From NCBI GenBank assembly GCA_049366695.1, contig JBMNCR010000004.1:1-32503 (forward strand): a stretch of 32,503 nt of DNA, in the 5' to 3' direction. The notes below the pieces were generated by a model. It was not told the origin of the DNA. It was given only the letters and a program-made list of their open reading frames with translations, and did no database searches. Within the stretch, counting starts at the first letter, position 1, and every line of letters starts with the position of its first letter. The translations under genes and the position numbers were made by a program. Source of the stretch: JBMNCR01 sp049366695 (lineage in GTDB: Bacteria; Bacillota; Clostridia; Eubacteriales; Alkalibacteraceae). Below, piece after piece: positions 6,817-14,332 of the stretch.

Positions 6817-7758
6817 ATGAATGAATATGTCATAGAGACAAAGCAAGTTACAAAAACATATGGTTCTCTTCTTGCATTAGACCATGTAAACATTCATGTG
6901 AGAAAAGGAAGCATTTATGGACTTGTCGGTGATAATGGAGCCGGAAAAAGTACATTATTGAAATTATTAGCCGGTCATAGTTTTGCAACAGAAGGAGAAA
7001 TACGATTCTTTGGGAAATATGGAGAAAAAGAGTTAGAAAAATCTCGCAAAAAAATCGGATGTATGATTGAACAACCGGGATTTTTTCCAAATATGACTGT
7101 TGAACAGATATTAAAGTATTACTGTATTCAAAAAGGAATTCCAAACACAGAAAAAGTTGCGGAGTTGTTAATGCTGACAGGTATTGAGGAAAAGAGAAGG
7201 AGCAAATGTAAAAATCTTTCTTTAGGTCAGAAGCAAAGGTTAGGATTGGCGATTGCTTTGATGGGAGAACCACAGCTTCTAATACTGGACGAACCTATCA
7301 ACGGACTTGACCCTAGCGGAATTATTGAATTTCGCAATTTACTCCACCGCTTAAATAAAGAAAAGAATATAACCATATTATTGTCAAGTCATATACTGTC
7401 AGAACTTCAACAGATTGCTTCTGTATACGGATTTTTAAGCTATGGTATATTGATTGAGGAAATCACATCTCATGCATTACAGGAGAAGTGCTCTGATTGT
7501 ATCGAAATTACTGTTTCAGATATTGAGAAGTATTCTGTTTTATTGGAAAAGGAATTTTCGAAAGAAAGTTACAAAGTTCTTCCAGAAAACAATATTCGTA
7601 TCTATAAACCGCAGAAACAGGCGGAGGTATATAGCAGGCTTGCTTCGGTGAATGGCATTTATATCACTGGTATGCAGACAATACAGTCTTCTTTGGAAGA
7701 TTACTATATGGAATTAAAGAAAAGGGGTGCTGAAAATGATGAATTATGTAAAAAGTGA
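6817..7758 (+). CDS. ABC transporter ATP-binding protein, bacitracin/lantibiotic-export type
   Basis: 313 residues. The Walker A is GDNGAGKST (38-46), the signature LSLGQKQRLG, Walker B LLILDEP and the switch histidine is in LLSSHILSEL. The segment CMIEQPGFFPNMTVEQ is typical of BcrA/LanF-like ATPases for antimicrobial-peptide efflux or self-protection. About 90 residues follow the ATPase domain. ATG 6817 follows GGAGGTAATGAG. The gene overlaps the start of the permease gene, indicating translational coupling. Its link to a two-component pair supports a peptide-detection and resistance role. The substrate is unknown. Confidence 0.92.
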   Translation: MNEYVIETKQVTKTYGSLLALDHVNIHVRKGSIYGLVGDNGAGKSTLLKLLAGHSFATEGEIRFFGKYGEKELEKSRKKIGCMIEQPGFFPNMTVEQILKYYCIQKGIPNTEKVAELLMLTGIEEKRRSKCKNLSLGQKQRLGLAIALMGEPQLLILDEPINGLDPSGIIEFRNLLHRLNKEKNITILLSSHILSELQQIASVYGFLSYGILIEEITSHALQEKCSDCIEITVSDIEKYSVLLEKEFSKESYKVLPENNIRIYKPQKQAEVYSRLASVNGIYITGMQTIQSSLEDYYMELKKRGAENDELCKK

Positions 7759-8515
7759 ATTTTATCGAGTGTCGCATGGCAAGGGAGTTTATTATTTTAC
7801 TGCAATTTTATCTATTTTAGTCTTTTTACTTAATGCCATACTCCACTGGTTTGGCAAAATAGATGGTGCAAGTTTCCCGTATGATACTACTTCATTTTCT
7901 TATTCAAATTTGGTGGCAAATCCAATGGTATTTTGTGTTATGGGAGCAGTTATTGGAATTATTCTTTATGAGGGAAACAGGAAAAATGGAAATTTGAAAA
8001 ATACGATTGCTTTCGGTATTCCCAGAACAAAGGTTTTTGCCGGAGAGTGTATTGTGGCTACTATTACGGCTGTTGCTTCTTTAATTGTTGTGTTGGCGGT
8101 CTATATCGTAAGTGCAATTATACTTTTGGAACATACAGGTCCTGTAAGTTTAACTGATTTGTTGACAGAAATTCCAGCCGTATTTTTATTAGCTATTGCT
8201 TCTCTGATTTCTGGAATTGTTTGTATTGAAGCGTTTGGGAAAGATTCTACCGGAATTATTGTTTGGATTGTTATTTGGTTTATTATCCCTAGAATCTTCT
8301 TTTATTTAGGGCTTCGCATTGATGTCATTCACAATATTGCTATGTGGATGCCTGAGAATTTTTTCGGAACAAGTTCAATGAGTGTCAATATGTCTCAGAG
8401 TATTACAGCATGGGGAACAGCAGAGGGAATGGCAAAATGTATTATTTCTGGTATGATTGGAATTATTATTTTTTCTTTTTCTGGCATAGTGTTATTGAGA
8501 AAAAGAGAACTATAA
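7736..8515 (+). CDS. ABC transporter permease of the peptide-resistance type
   Basis: About 259 residues with six hydrophobic segments, the first after MMNYVKSEFYRVSHGKGVYY and the last before the stop at RKREL. This is the ABC-2-like permease partner of the ATPase it overlaps by 23 bp. AAAGGGG (7721-7727) suits ATG 7736 or the adjacent ATG 7739; a GTG at 7727 lies inside the ribosome site and is unlikely. Only one permease is present, so it may work as a homodimer. Small gap (31 bp) to the kinase gene. Confidence 0.85.
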   Translation: MMNYVKSEFYRVSHGKGVYYFTAILSILVFLLNAILHWFGKIDGASFPYDTTSFSYSNLVANPMVFCVMGAVIGIILYEGNRKNGNLKNTIAFGIPRTKVFAGECIVATITAVASLIVVLAVYIVSAIILLEHTGPVSLTDLLTEIPAVFLLAIASLISGIVCIEAFGKDSTGIIVWIVIWFIIPRIFFYLGLRIDVIHNIAMWMPENFFGTSSMSVNMSQSITAWGTAEGMAKCIISGMIGIIIFSFSGIVLLRKREL

Positions 8516-8546
8516 GTTAGAAATCTGATTTGGGAGGAAAGACGAG

Positions 8547-9503
8547 ATGTTGTATTTTGTTTTAATTGTTATAGCCTTTATCACAGGGGGATATTTTACT
8601 TTTCGTTATTTTTCATTCCTCTATTCTTTTAAACAGATTATAAAAGAAATAAGAGATATACAACATGACCTTGCACAGAATCAGATTCTTCATTTACCAA
8701 TACCTGACCGGCATTTAGGGAAATTACTCTCCTCTTTTAATACTGTTTTAGAAGAGATACGAAAGGAACGTCAAAAATACGAAAAAAGAGAAAGAGAATT
8801 TCAAAGACAAATAGAGAATATAAGCCACGATTTACGCACACCTTTAACAGTTATTCTAGGGTATTTAAAACTAATCAAAAAATCTGATAACAACCATATG
8901 AAAGAGAATAATGAATTGATAGAAACAATAGATATTATCGAACATAAAGCTGAAATTTTGAAGAATCTGGTAACACAGTTTTATGATTTTTCCCGAGTAA
9001 ATGTTGGCGATTATGAACTGTCACTGAACAATGTTGACATTTCAAAAATTTTGAGAGAATCCATTATGGGAAATTATAAAATTTTGGGAAAAGCTCATTT
9101 AGAGATAGAAATAGATATTCCTGATACTCCGATATGGATATTAGGAGAAGAATTAGCCTTAGAACGAATATTCCTTAATCTGTTCCAAAACGCAGGTAGG
9201 TATGCTGATACATACTTTCATATCTCGATAAAAGAATGTAAGAAAAGTATAGCTATTTCATTTATCAATGATACACGGGTACTTTCAGAAGATGATATAC
9301 CTTACCTATTTGAAAGGTTTTACATGCAGGACCATTCGCGAAATCAAGGTGGTACAGGCTTAGGTTTAACAGTGGCAAAATCATTAGCAGAAAAAATGGG
9401 TGCGCAATTAAATGCTCATGTTAATAGTATAGAATCATTAGATTCAGAAATAAATGCACTTGAAATATGCTTTGAATTATGTATGAAACAGATCGACAGA
9501 TGA
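8547..9503 (+). CDS. Sensor histidine kinase paired with the OmpR-type regulator
   Basis: 318 residues. One or two N-terminal membrane helices (about 2-26) precede a cytoplasmic linker and coiled coil (EIRKERQKYEKREREFQRQI). The H-box is ENISHDLRTPLTVILGY, the N-box FLNLFQNAGRYA and the G-box GGTGLGLTVAKSL, so all catalytic parts are present. There is almost no extracellular domain, as in intramembrane-sensing kinases that read an ABC transporter directly. GGGAGGAAAGACGAG precedes the ATG. It forms an operon with the regulator, ATPase and permease. Confidence 0.92.
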   Translation: MLYFVLIVIAFITGGYFTFRYFSFLYSFKQIIKEIRDIQHDLAQNQILHLPIPDRHLGKLLSSFNTVLEEIRKERQKYEKREREFQRQIENISHDLRTPLTVILGYLKLIKKSDNNHMKENNELIETIDIIEHKAEILKNLVTQFYDFSRVNVGDYELSLNNVDISKILRESIMGNYKILGKAHLEIEIDIPDTPIWILGEELALERIFLNLFQNAGRYADTYFHISIKECKKSIAISFINDTRVLSEDDIPYLFERFYMQDHSRNQGGTGLGLTVAKSLAEKMGAQLNAHVNSIESLDSEINALEICFELCMKQIDR

Positions 9504-9612
9504 AGATAAAATATATAATTATGAGGGTATATCATGTAATTGGTGTAAACTTTCTGAAAATTATACATTAGAATATTTTAAAAGTTGCATATTATTTGAG
9601 GAAAAGGATTAA
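9487..9612 (+). pseudogene. Possible C-terminal coding remnant with three cysteines
   Basis: An open stretch without start overlaps the end of the kinase gene in another frame and reads DEDKIYNYEGISCNWCKLSE followed by NYTLEYFKSCILFEEKD and a stop at 9610-9612. The C-x2-C...C spacing and balanced composition look protein-like rather than random, and could be the tail of a gene cut when the kinase module arrived. The rest of 9613-9989 holds no convincing gene; it carries a degenerate hairpin-like pair (atggaccaa / ttgggaccat, 9652-9683). I do not recognise a family. Confidence 0.25.
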
Positions 9613-9989
9613 ATTATTTCCTTAAAACGTATATTTAACTGACCAAAATCATGGACCAATTTTTTATTCTTTGGGACCATTTTTTAGTTATATCAAGTGA
9701 AGCTAAATATAACATTTTTAAGAGTGATTTATCTGTTGGGAAAATATTCTTTGATGTAGTTACTATCTTTAGTTGTCTATTAAAGCTTTCAGTAGTATAT
9801 AGTATAAAAATTGAACATTGAAATGCTAGAATTGTAGAAAGTGTGGAAAAAAATTATAATAAATAATAATTAGATTTAGTAGACAAGAAATAACTCTTTA
9901 TGATATTACTGTGATTAACTGTGATTTCAATATAATGAAAGGAATAAATATATGTTATAATATTTATAATAATGTCTAGGAGGTATAAT

Positions 9990-10754
9990 GTGGTAAATAT
10001 ATTTTCAATAATTTCAATTATATTCACATGTTTTATATCAATAATCTTACCGATTGTTTTAATTATTTATTTTAAAAGAAAATATAATGCATCATTACTG
10101 TATTTTTTTATTGGAATTATTATATTCACAGTATTTCAATTAATTATACGAATCCCAATATTAGAAAAAATAAGTGGACAATTTTGGTTTACTGCATATA
10201 TTGCCAGTAATAAGTATGTTTACGGTTTATTTTTAGCTTTGACTGCTGCTTTATTTGAAGAAATTGGTAGATTTCTTGCTTTTAGATTTGTACTATTAGA
10301 TAATAGAAAATGGGAAAACGGAATTGCTTTCGGAATTGGACATGGAGGAATAGAAGCTGTTGCTATAGTAGGTATTAATTATTTATTATTATTATTAATT
10401 TCACTAAATATAAATTTTGATATCTTAGAACTATTAGTCACAAAAATACCGCAAGTTAGCTATGCTAGTTCTGTATTGTTTGATGTATCTCCAGTATTAT
10501 TGTTGTTTGCTGGAATAGAGCGACTATTTACTATGTGTATACACATAGGTCTTTCAGTGATAGTACTTGATTCGGTAAGAAGAGGAAAAATCAAGGGCTT
10601 ATTTATAGCTATATTTTTGCATACCTTAATAAATTTTTCTGCTGTTCTTTTATTGAACAATATTTATGTTGTTGAGAGCGTGATAGCAGTGGCTGGAATA
10701 CTAAGTATACTTTATGTAAGAAGAAAGAAAAGTTTTTGGAAATTTATACTTTGA
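9990..10754 (+). CDS. YhfC-family intramembrane metalloprotease
   Basis: 254 residues, seven or more membrane segments. The motifs FEEIGRF, GIGHGGIEA and HTLINF carry the Glu and His residues conserved in YhfC (PF10086-type) membrane proteins, which are distant relatives of the CPBP (CAAX-like) proteases. The in-frame ATG at 9972 is upstream of AGGAGG (9978-9983), so the true start is GTG 9990, six bases after that site. It is followed by a DUF3887-like lipoprotein and an LspA homologue, so a role in processing or protecting against a lipoprotein or peptide at the membrane is plausible but unproven. Confidence 0.82.
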   Translation: MVNIFSIISIIFTCFISIILPIVLIIYFKRKYNASLLYFFIGIIIFTVFQLIIRIPILEKISGQFWFTAYIASNKYVYGLFLALTAALFEEIGRFLAFRFVLLDNRKWENGIAFGIGHGGIEAVAIVGINYLLLLLISLNINFDILELLVTKIPQVSYASSVLFDVSPVLLLFAGIERLFTMCIHIGLSVIVLDSVRRGKIKGLFIAIFLHTLINFSAVLLLNNIYVVESVIAVAGILSILYVRRKKSFWKFIL

Positions 10755-10768
10755 AAGGGATTGATAAA

Positions 10769-11209
10769 ATGAAAAAATATGTAATAGCACTCATTGTTGT
10801 AGTATTAATTTTAAGTGGATGTTCAGGCGGATTAGATAAGGATAAAATTAGTGAATTTGCTGATCCAATGGTGGAAAATGTATTACAAGGACTTAATGAT
10901 GGTGATTATGCAACTTTTAGCAAAGATTTTGGTCCAATAATGATGGGAGCATTAAATGAAGAAATCTTTAATACTTATATGAAAGAAAATGTAGTTGATA
11001 TCATCGGGCAATATGAATCAAAAGAACTAGTTAAAGCAACGAGAGAATCACAAGATGGAGTGGATTATATAGTGGCTATTTATAAAGCTAAGTATAGTAT
11101 TGAAACTGGTGATGTTGCTATTACTGTTTGGTTTACAGATGATGAAAATAACAGAAAAATTGAAACATTATTATTCAATTCACCAAAATTGATTGAAAGT
11201 AGCAATTAA
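10769..11209 (+). CDS. DUF3887-like lipoprotein
   Basis: 146 residues. MKKYVIALIVVVLILSGC is a signal peptide with lipobox LSGC (Cys18). The remainder (DKISEFADPMVENVLQGLND, GDYATFSKDFGPIMM, FNTYMKENVVDIIGQYESKE) has the DUF3887 pattern of small NTF2-like secreted proteins often next to YhfC. ATG 10769 is chosen because GAAAGGGA lies eight bases before it; an upstream in-frame ATG (10736) overlaps the YhfC end and would spoil the signal peptide. Function is unknown. Confidence 0.8.
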   Translation: MKKYVIALIVVVLILSGCSGGLDKDKISEFADPMVENVLQGLNDGDYATFSKDFGPIMMGALNEEIFNTYMKENVVDIIGQYESKELVKATRESQDGVDYIVAIYKAKYSIETGDVAITVWFTDDENNRKIETLLFNSPKLIESSN

Positions 11210-11648
11210 TGTGATATATATATTTATAATTTGCTCTTTAGTATTCATAGATTTAATGACCAAAACATATGCTAAAAAGTTATTATCTGATAGTGCTTAT
11301 ATGAGAGTATACAAGAATATATATTTGAATTTAGTTTTTAATAAAGGCGCAGCATATGGATTTTTAAAAAAGAATCAATTTTTATTGAATCTTTTGATTG
11401 CATTGTCTTTAGTATCTTTGAGTATTATGTTATGTATTAGTATTTCAATTAAATATTATTCAGGTTTTAACTTTTTAGTTTCTATTATATTAGGAGGAGC
11501 TCTAGGAAATTATATTGACAGATGCAAATACGGACATGTAACAGATTTTATATATATAAAATATAAAAGATTACCTGTATTTAATTTTGCAGATATATTT
11601 ATATTCTTTTCTTCAATTATATTAATGATATATTTGATTTATATATAG
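11193..11648 (+). CDS. lspA: Signal peptidase II (prolipoprotein signal peptidase) homologue
   Basis: Up to 151 residues with four membrane helices. LspA motifs are present in order: DLMTK at the first helix, NLVFNKGAAYGFL, GALGNYIDR with the first catalytic Asp, VTDFI, and FNFADIFI with the second. LspA cleaves the signal peptide of lipid-modified prolipoproteins. The start is uncertain: TTG 11193 overlaps the upstream stop and has a poor ribosome site; GTG 11211 gives a shorter N-terminus like Bacillus LspA. Standing right after a lipoprotein gene and a YhfC protease, and not in the usual lspA-rluD setting, this may be a specialised second copy. Confidence 0.9.
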   Translation: MKVAINVIYIFIICSLVFIDLMTKTYAKKLLSDSAYMRVYKNIYLNLVFNKGAAYGFLKKNQFLLNLLIALSLVSLSIMLCISISIKYYSGFNFLVSIILGGALGNYIDRCKYGHVTDFIYIKYKRLPVFNFADIFIFFSSIILMIYLIYI

Positions 11649-11651
11649 TTG

Positions 11652-12314
11652 CTAATTGATTAAATTGAATTCATAAATATATTCTACAAGGATATTATCA
11701 TTTAATTTATATTTAGTGATATATTCAGTAGACAAGTTTTCCTTTAGTTTAGTAAGATAAGAATTACCTTTATAATCATTTATTTTCCATTTATTTTTTT
11801 TATCTTTAATAAATTCAATCATTATATTTCTTTCTTCATTATTTATTTTATTTGTGTTCGAATATACTACCCCTGAATCATAAATTTTTTGTATTGAAAA
11901 AGGTTCTATAATAACATTAAGATATATATACTTTTTTTCTTCTAAAGGATCATTATAAACTCTTGAGATTTTAATACTTATCATGTCGTAATCTTTAAAG
12001 TTTAATTTTGAGTATTTTTCAACAGTATTACAATCTATATCTATAACATTTTCTAATATTACTGGATTAAGAACATTAGTTATATGATTGCCATAGGTTT
12101 TTTCATCAATAAAGAAAACCAAAGAATTATCTTTATATTCTTTATATGTTATTTTTATATTGTGTAATTTCCAATCTAATTCAATTAATTGTTTAGTAGT
12201 TTCTATTATTTTTTCATTCGCTTTATCGTCATTATTCTCACATGAGGGAAACAATATAAATATTAAAAACAAAATCAAAACTAATATAAACTTTTTCATA
12301 AATTTATCTATCAT
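11652..12314 (-). CDS. Hypothetical lipoprotein
   Basis: 220 residues from ATG 12314, or 215 from ATG 12299, which starts the cleaner signal peptide MKKFILVLILFLIFILFPSC. A lipobox-like FPSC precedes ENNDDKANEK. The body is rich in Asn, Lys and Ile with no motif I recognise; no ribosome site is clear for either start. It converges on lspA with only three bases between the stops. The mature chain looks like a small secreted globular domain. Confidence 0.65.
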   Translation of the reverse strand: MIDKFMKKFILVLILFLIFILFPSCENNDDKANEKIIETTKQLIELDWKLHNIKITYKEYKDNSLVFFIDEKTYGNHITNVLNPVILENVIDIDCNTVEKYSKLNFKDYDMISIKISRVYNDPLEEKKYIYLNVIIEPFSIQKIYDSGVVYSNTNKINNEERNIMIEFIKDKKNKWKINDYKGNSYLTKLKENLSTEYITKYKLNDNILVEYIYEFNLIN

Positions 12315-13168
12315 AGTATATTGTATTTTTATACATGATAAAATATTTCTTAAATATGAATAAAATAGAAATTAATTTCTTTTTACCATAGTAGTTTGGT
12401 ATTACTACTCTAACTAGCATAATTCAATGAATTTTATTATGAATTATAAAAGATATGCTTTTATATCTAGGGCAATAGCATGAAAAAAATAAACCCAATA
12501 ATTGGTTGCATAATAAGTTTATTCTTATCTATTAATACAATTCAAACACGCTTATGCCAACACTAATGGAAAGAAATCGAAGAGAATATGAATTTTAGGA
12601 ACTCGTGTGGCTTAAACAACTGATAAATTTTGAACGGTTTTCGTCTCTTTCTTTTGAATAAACGAAGCTAATAGCTTGTCTGGCACATAAGAAAGATTTT
12701 TAATTCAATAATACAAACTAAGTTGATTTATTGCATTTTATAATGTTTCAATATATTAGTTTATGTGCGGGATTTTGATATTATATTGATAATACGCGAA
12801 GATATTCTATATAGTATTTTACTTTGATCAAAGTTTATTTAAATATTTGCAGAAACCTATGAAAAACATATTATGATTTAAAAGCAAGTATTTTAAAATA
12901 TTTCAGTTCTTAAAGTTATTGTTTTAAGAAAATAGTATATCTAATTCTAAATAATTTTTCGTGCAATTGACCTGTTTTTTTTATCTACATACTATGTACA
13001 AAAATATGTAGTGATGATAAAATGGTTTTTCGTAAACTGTCTTGTTTTATATGGAGTAATTAGTCAATAAACTACTGAAAGATATTTTGTTTTAAGGTAG
13101 TACTTTGTGTATAATTGAGTATATATCTTAAATCAAATAAAAGAACAGATGAAGGGAAGAAAAAGGAC
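12315..13168. other. Gene-poor 850-bp stretch
   Basis: No reading frame with a start, ribosome site and protein-like composition is visible on either strand. An inverted repeat (aataaac / gtttatt, 12488-12525) encloses a smaller one (ccaataattgg). The segment 12580-12690 has slightly coding-like short frames with stops and may be a decayed gene; I could not identify it. A promoter for the alcohol dehydrogenase lies near the right end (12967-12995). Confidence 0.5.
12967..12995 (+). promoter_or_regulatory. Probable sigma-A promoter of the alcohol dehydrogenase
   Basis: TTGACC (12967-12972), a 17-bp spacer and TACTAT (12990-12995). It would start transcription near 13002, about 165 nt before the start codon. 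An inverted repeat ctacata / tatgtag (12985-13011) covers the -10 and start site and could be an operator. Confidence 0.55.
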
Positions 13169-14308
13169 GTGAAAAATATTAGACTTCATGGTAGAGAAAT
13201 TGTTTTTGGAACAGGTTCATTAGAATACATTAATGAATTTAAATACAAGAGATATTTTATAGTTACTGGAAAATCAGCCATGTTTAAGAATGGTACAATA
13301 AACAAGATAAAAAAAATATTGGATGATAAAGAGTGTGAATATACAATTTTTGCTGGAATAGGTGGAAATCCAACTACTGATGAAGTATTACGTGGAACAA
13401 CTGAGATGGTTTCCTTCCAGCCTGATGTAGTAGTAGGTGTAGGCGGAGGTTCTGCCATTGATGCTTGTAAAGTTATGCTGCTTTTATATGAAAATCCTCA
13501 TTTAAATTTTAATAATATAAATCAAGGGATTATGGAATTAAAGAGAAAAACTGCTTTGGTGGCTATTCCATCTACATCAGGGACGGGGACAGAGGTTACT
13601 AAGACAGCAGTAGTTACATTTAAAGAGAATAATATAAAGATAGGACTTAAAACATACGCTTTTATACCAGATATAGCAATTTTAGATGGTGAATTAACTT
13701 TATCTATGCCTAAAGAAATTGTTGCTTATACTGGTATGGATGCAATGACTCATGCAGTAGAGTGTTATATTAATAATAAACTTGATGACTTTAGTGAAGT
13801 GTTGTGTAGGGGTGCTGTTGAAGGACTTTATAAGTATTTGCCTATATCATATGAAAAGGGAGATATAAAAAGTAGACAAAAAGTACATAATTATCAATGT
13901 ATGGCTGGAACTGCTTTCCACAATGTTGGGTTAGGAATGGATCATGGAATATCCCATGCTTTCGGAGGAATGTTTGATTATGGTCATGGGTTGTTAAATG
14001 CTGTTGGACTTCCTTATGTTTTACAATATAATTCAAAAGATGATACTGTAAAAAAGAAATTAGACAAACTAACAAAAGCAATTGGAGAAACAGATTTTAT
14101 TGAAGGAATCAAAAAATTAAATAGTGATTTGTCTATACCTGCTTCTTTCATGGAAATGGGCATAAGTGAAGAAGAATTTATTAATAATTATGAAGTACTA
14201 TTAGATAACTCTATGTTGGGTTCCACTAGATCAAATCCCATAACAATGAGTAGAGAAGAAATGGATAAAGTTTTAAAATCAATTTTTTATGGTAAGATAT
14301 TATTTTAA
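13169..14308 (+). CDS. Iron-containing alcohol dehydrogenase
   Basis: 379 residues. KNIRLHGREIVFGTGSLEYI opens the NAD(P)-binding half; VVVGVGGGSAIDACKV is the dinucleotide signature of this family; SGTGTEVTKTAV follows. Metal ligands are provided by the Asp and His of LDGELTL..MDAMTHAVECYI and by GLGMDHGISHAFGGMFDYGHG. It interconverts an aldehyde or ketone with its alcohol; substrate unknown. The GTG at 13169 is preferred because AGGGAAG (13153-13159) lies ten bases before it; an upstream TTG (13115) has no ribosome site and the extension is charged and non-homologous-looking. It is 24 bp before pcrA and may be cotranscribed with it. Confidence 0.92.
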   Translation: MKNIRLHGREIVFGTGSLEYINEFKYKRYFIVTGKSAMFKNGTINKIKKILDDKECEYTIFAGIGGNPTTDEVLRGTTEMVSFQPDVVVGVGGGSAIDACKVMLLLYENPHLNFNNINQGIMELKRKTALVAIPSTSGTGTEVTKTAVVTFKENNIKIGLKTYAFIPDIAILDGELTLSMPKEIVAYTGMDAMTHAVECYINNKLDDFSEVLCRGAVEGLYKYLPISYEKGDIKSRQKVHNYQCMAGTAFHNVGLGMDHGISHAFGGMFDYGHGLLNAVGLPYVLQYNSKDDTVKKKLDKLTKAIGETDFIEGIKKLNSDLSIPASFMEMGISEEEFINNYEVLLDNSMLGSTRSNPITMSREEMDKVLKSIFYGKILF

Positions 14309-14332
14309 TAATAAACGATAAGGAGAAACTAA

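Noticed and set aside
9640..9720. Short frame reading LTDQNHGPIFYSLGPFFSYI
   Set aside because: 24 codons between stops with no start or ribosome site; judged chance or a decayed fragment.
9972..9989. ATG 9972 as YhfC start
   Set aside because: The only good ribosome site, AGGAGG, lies after this codon and serves GTG 9990.
13115..13168. N-terminal extension of the alcohol dehydrogenase from TTG 13115
   Set aside because: No ribosome site precedes it, the peptide is Lys-rich and unlike the family start, while GTG 13169 has AGGGAAG upstream.
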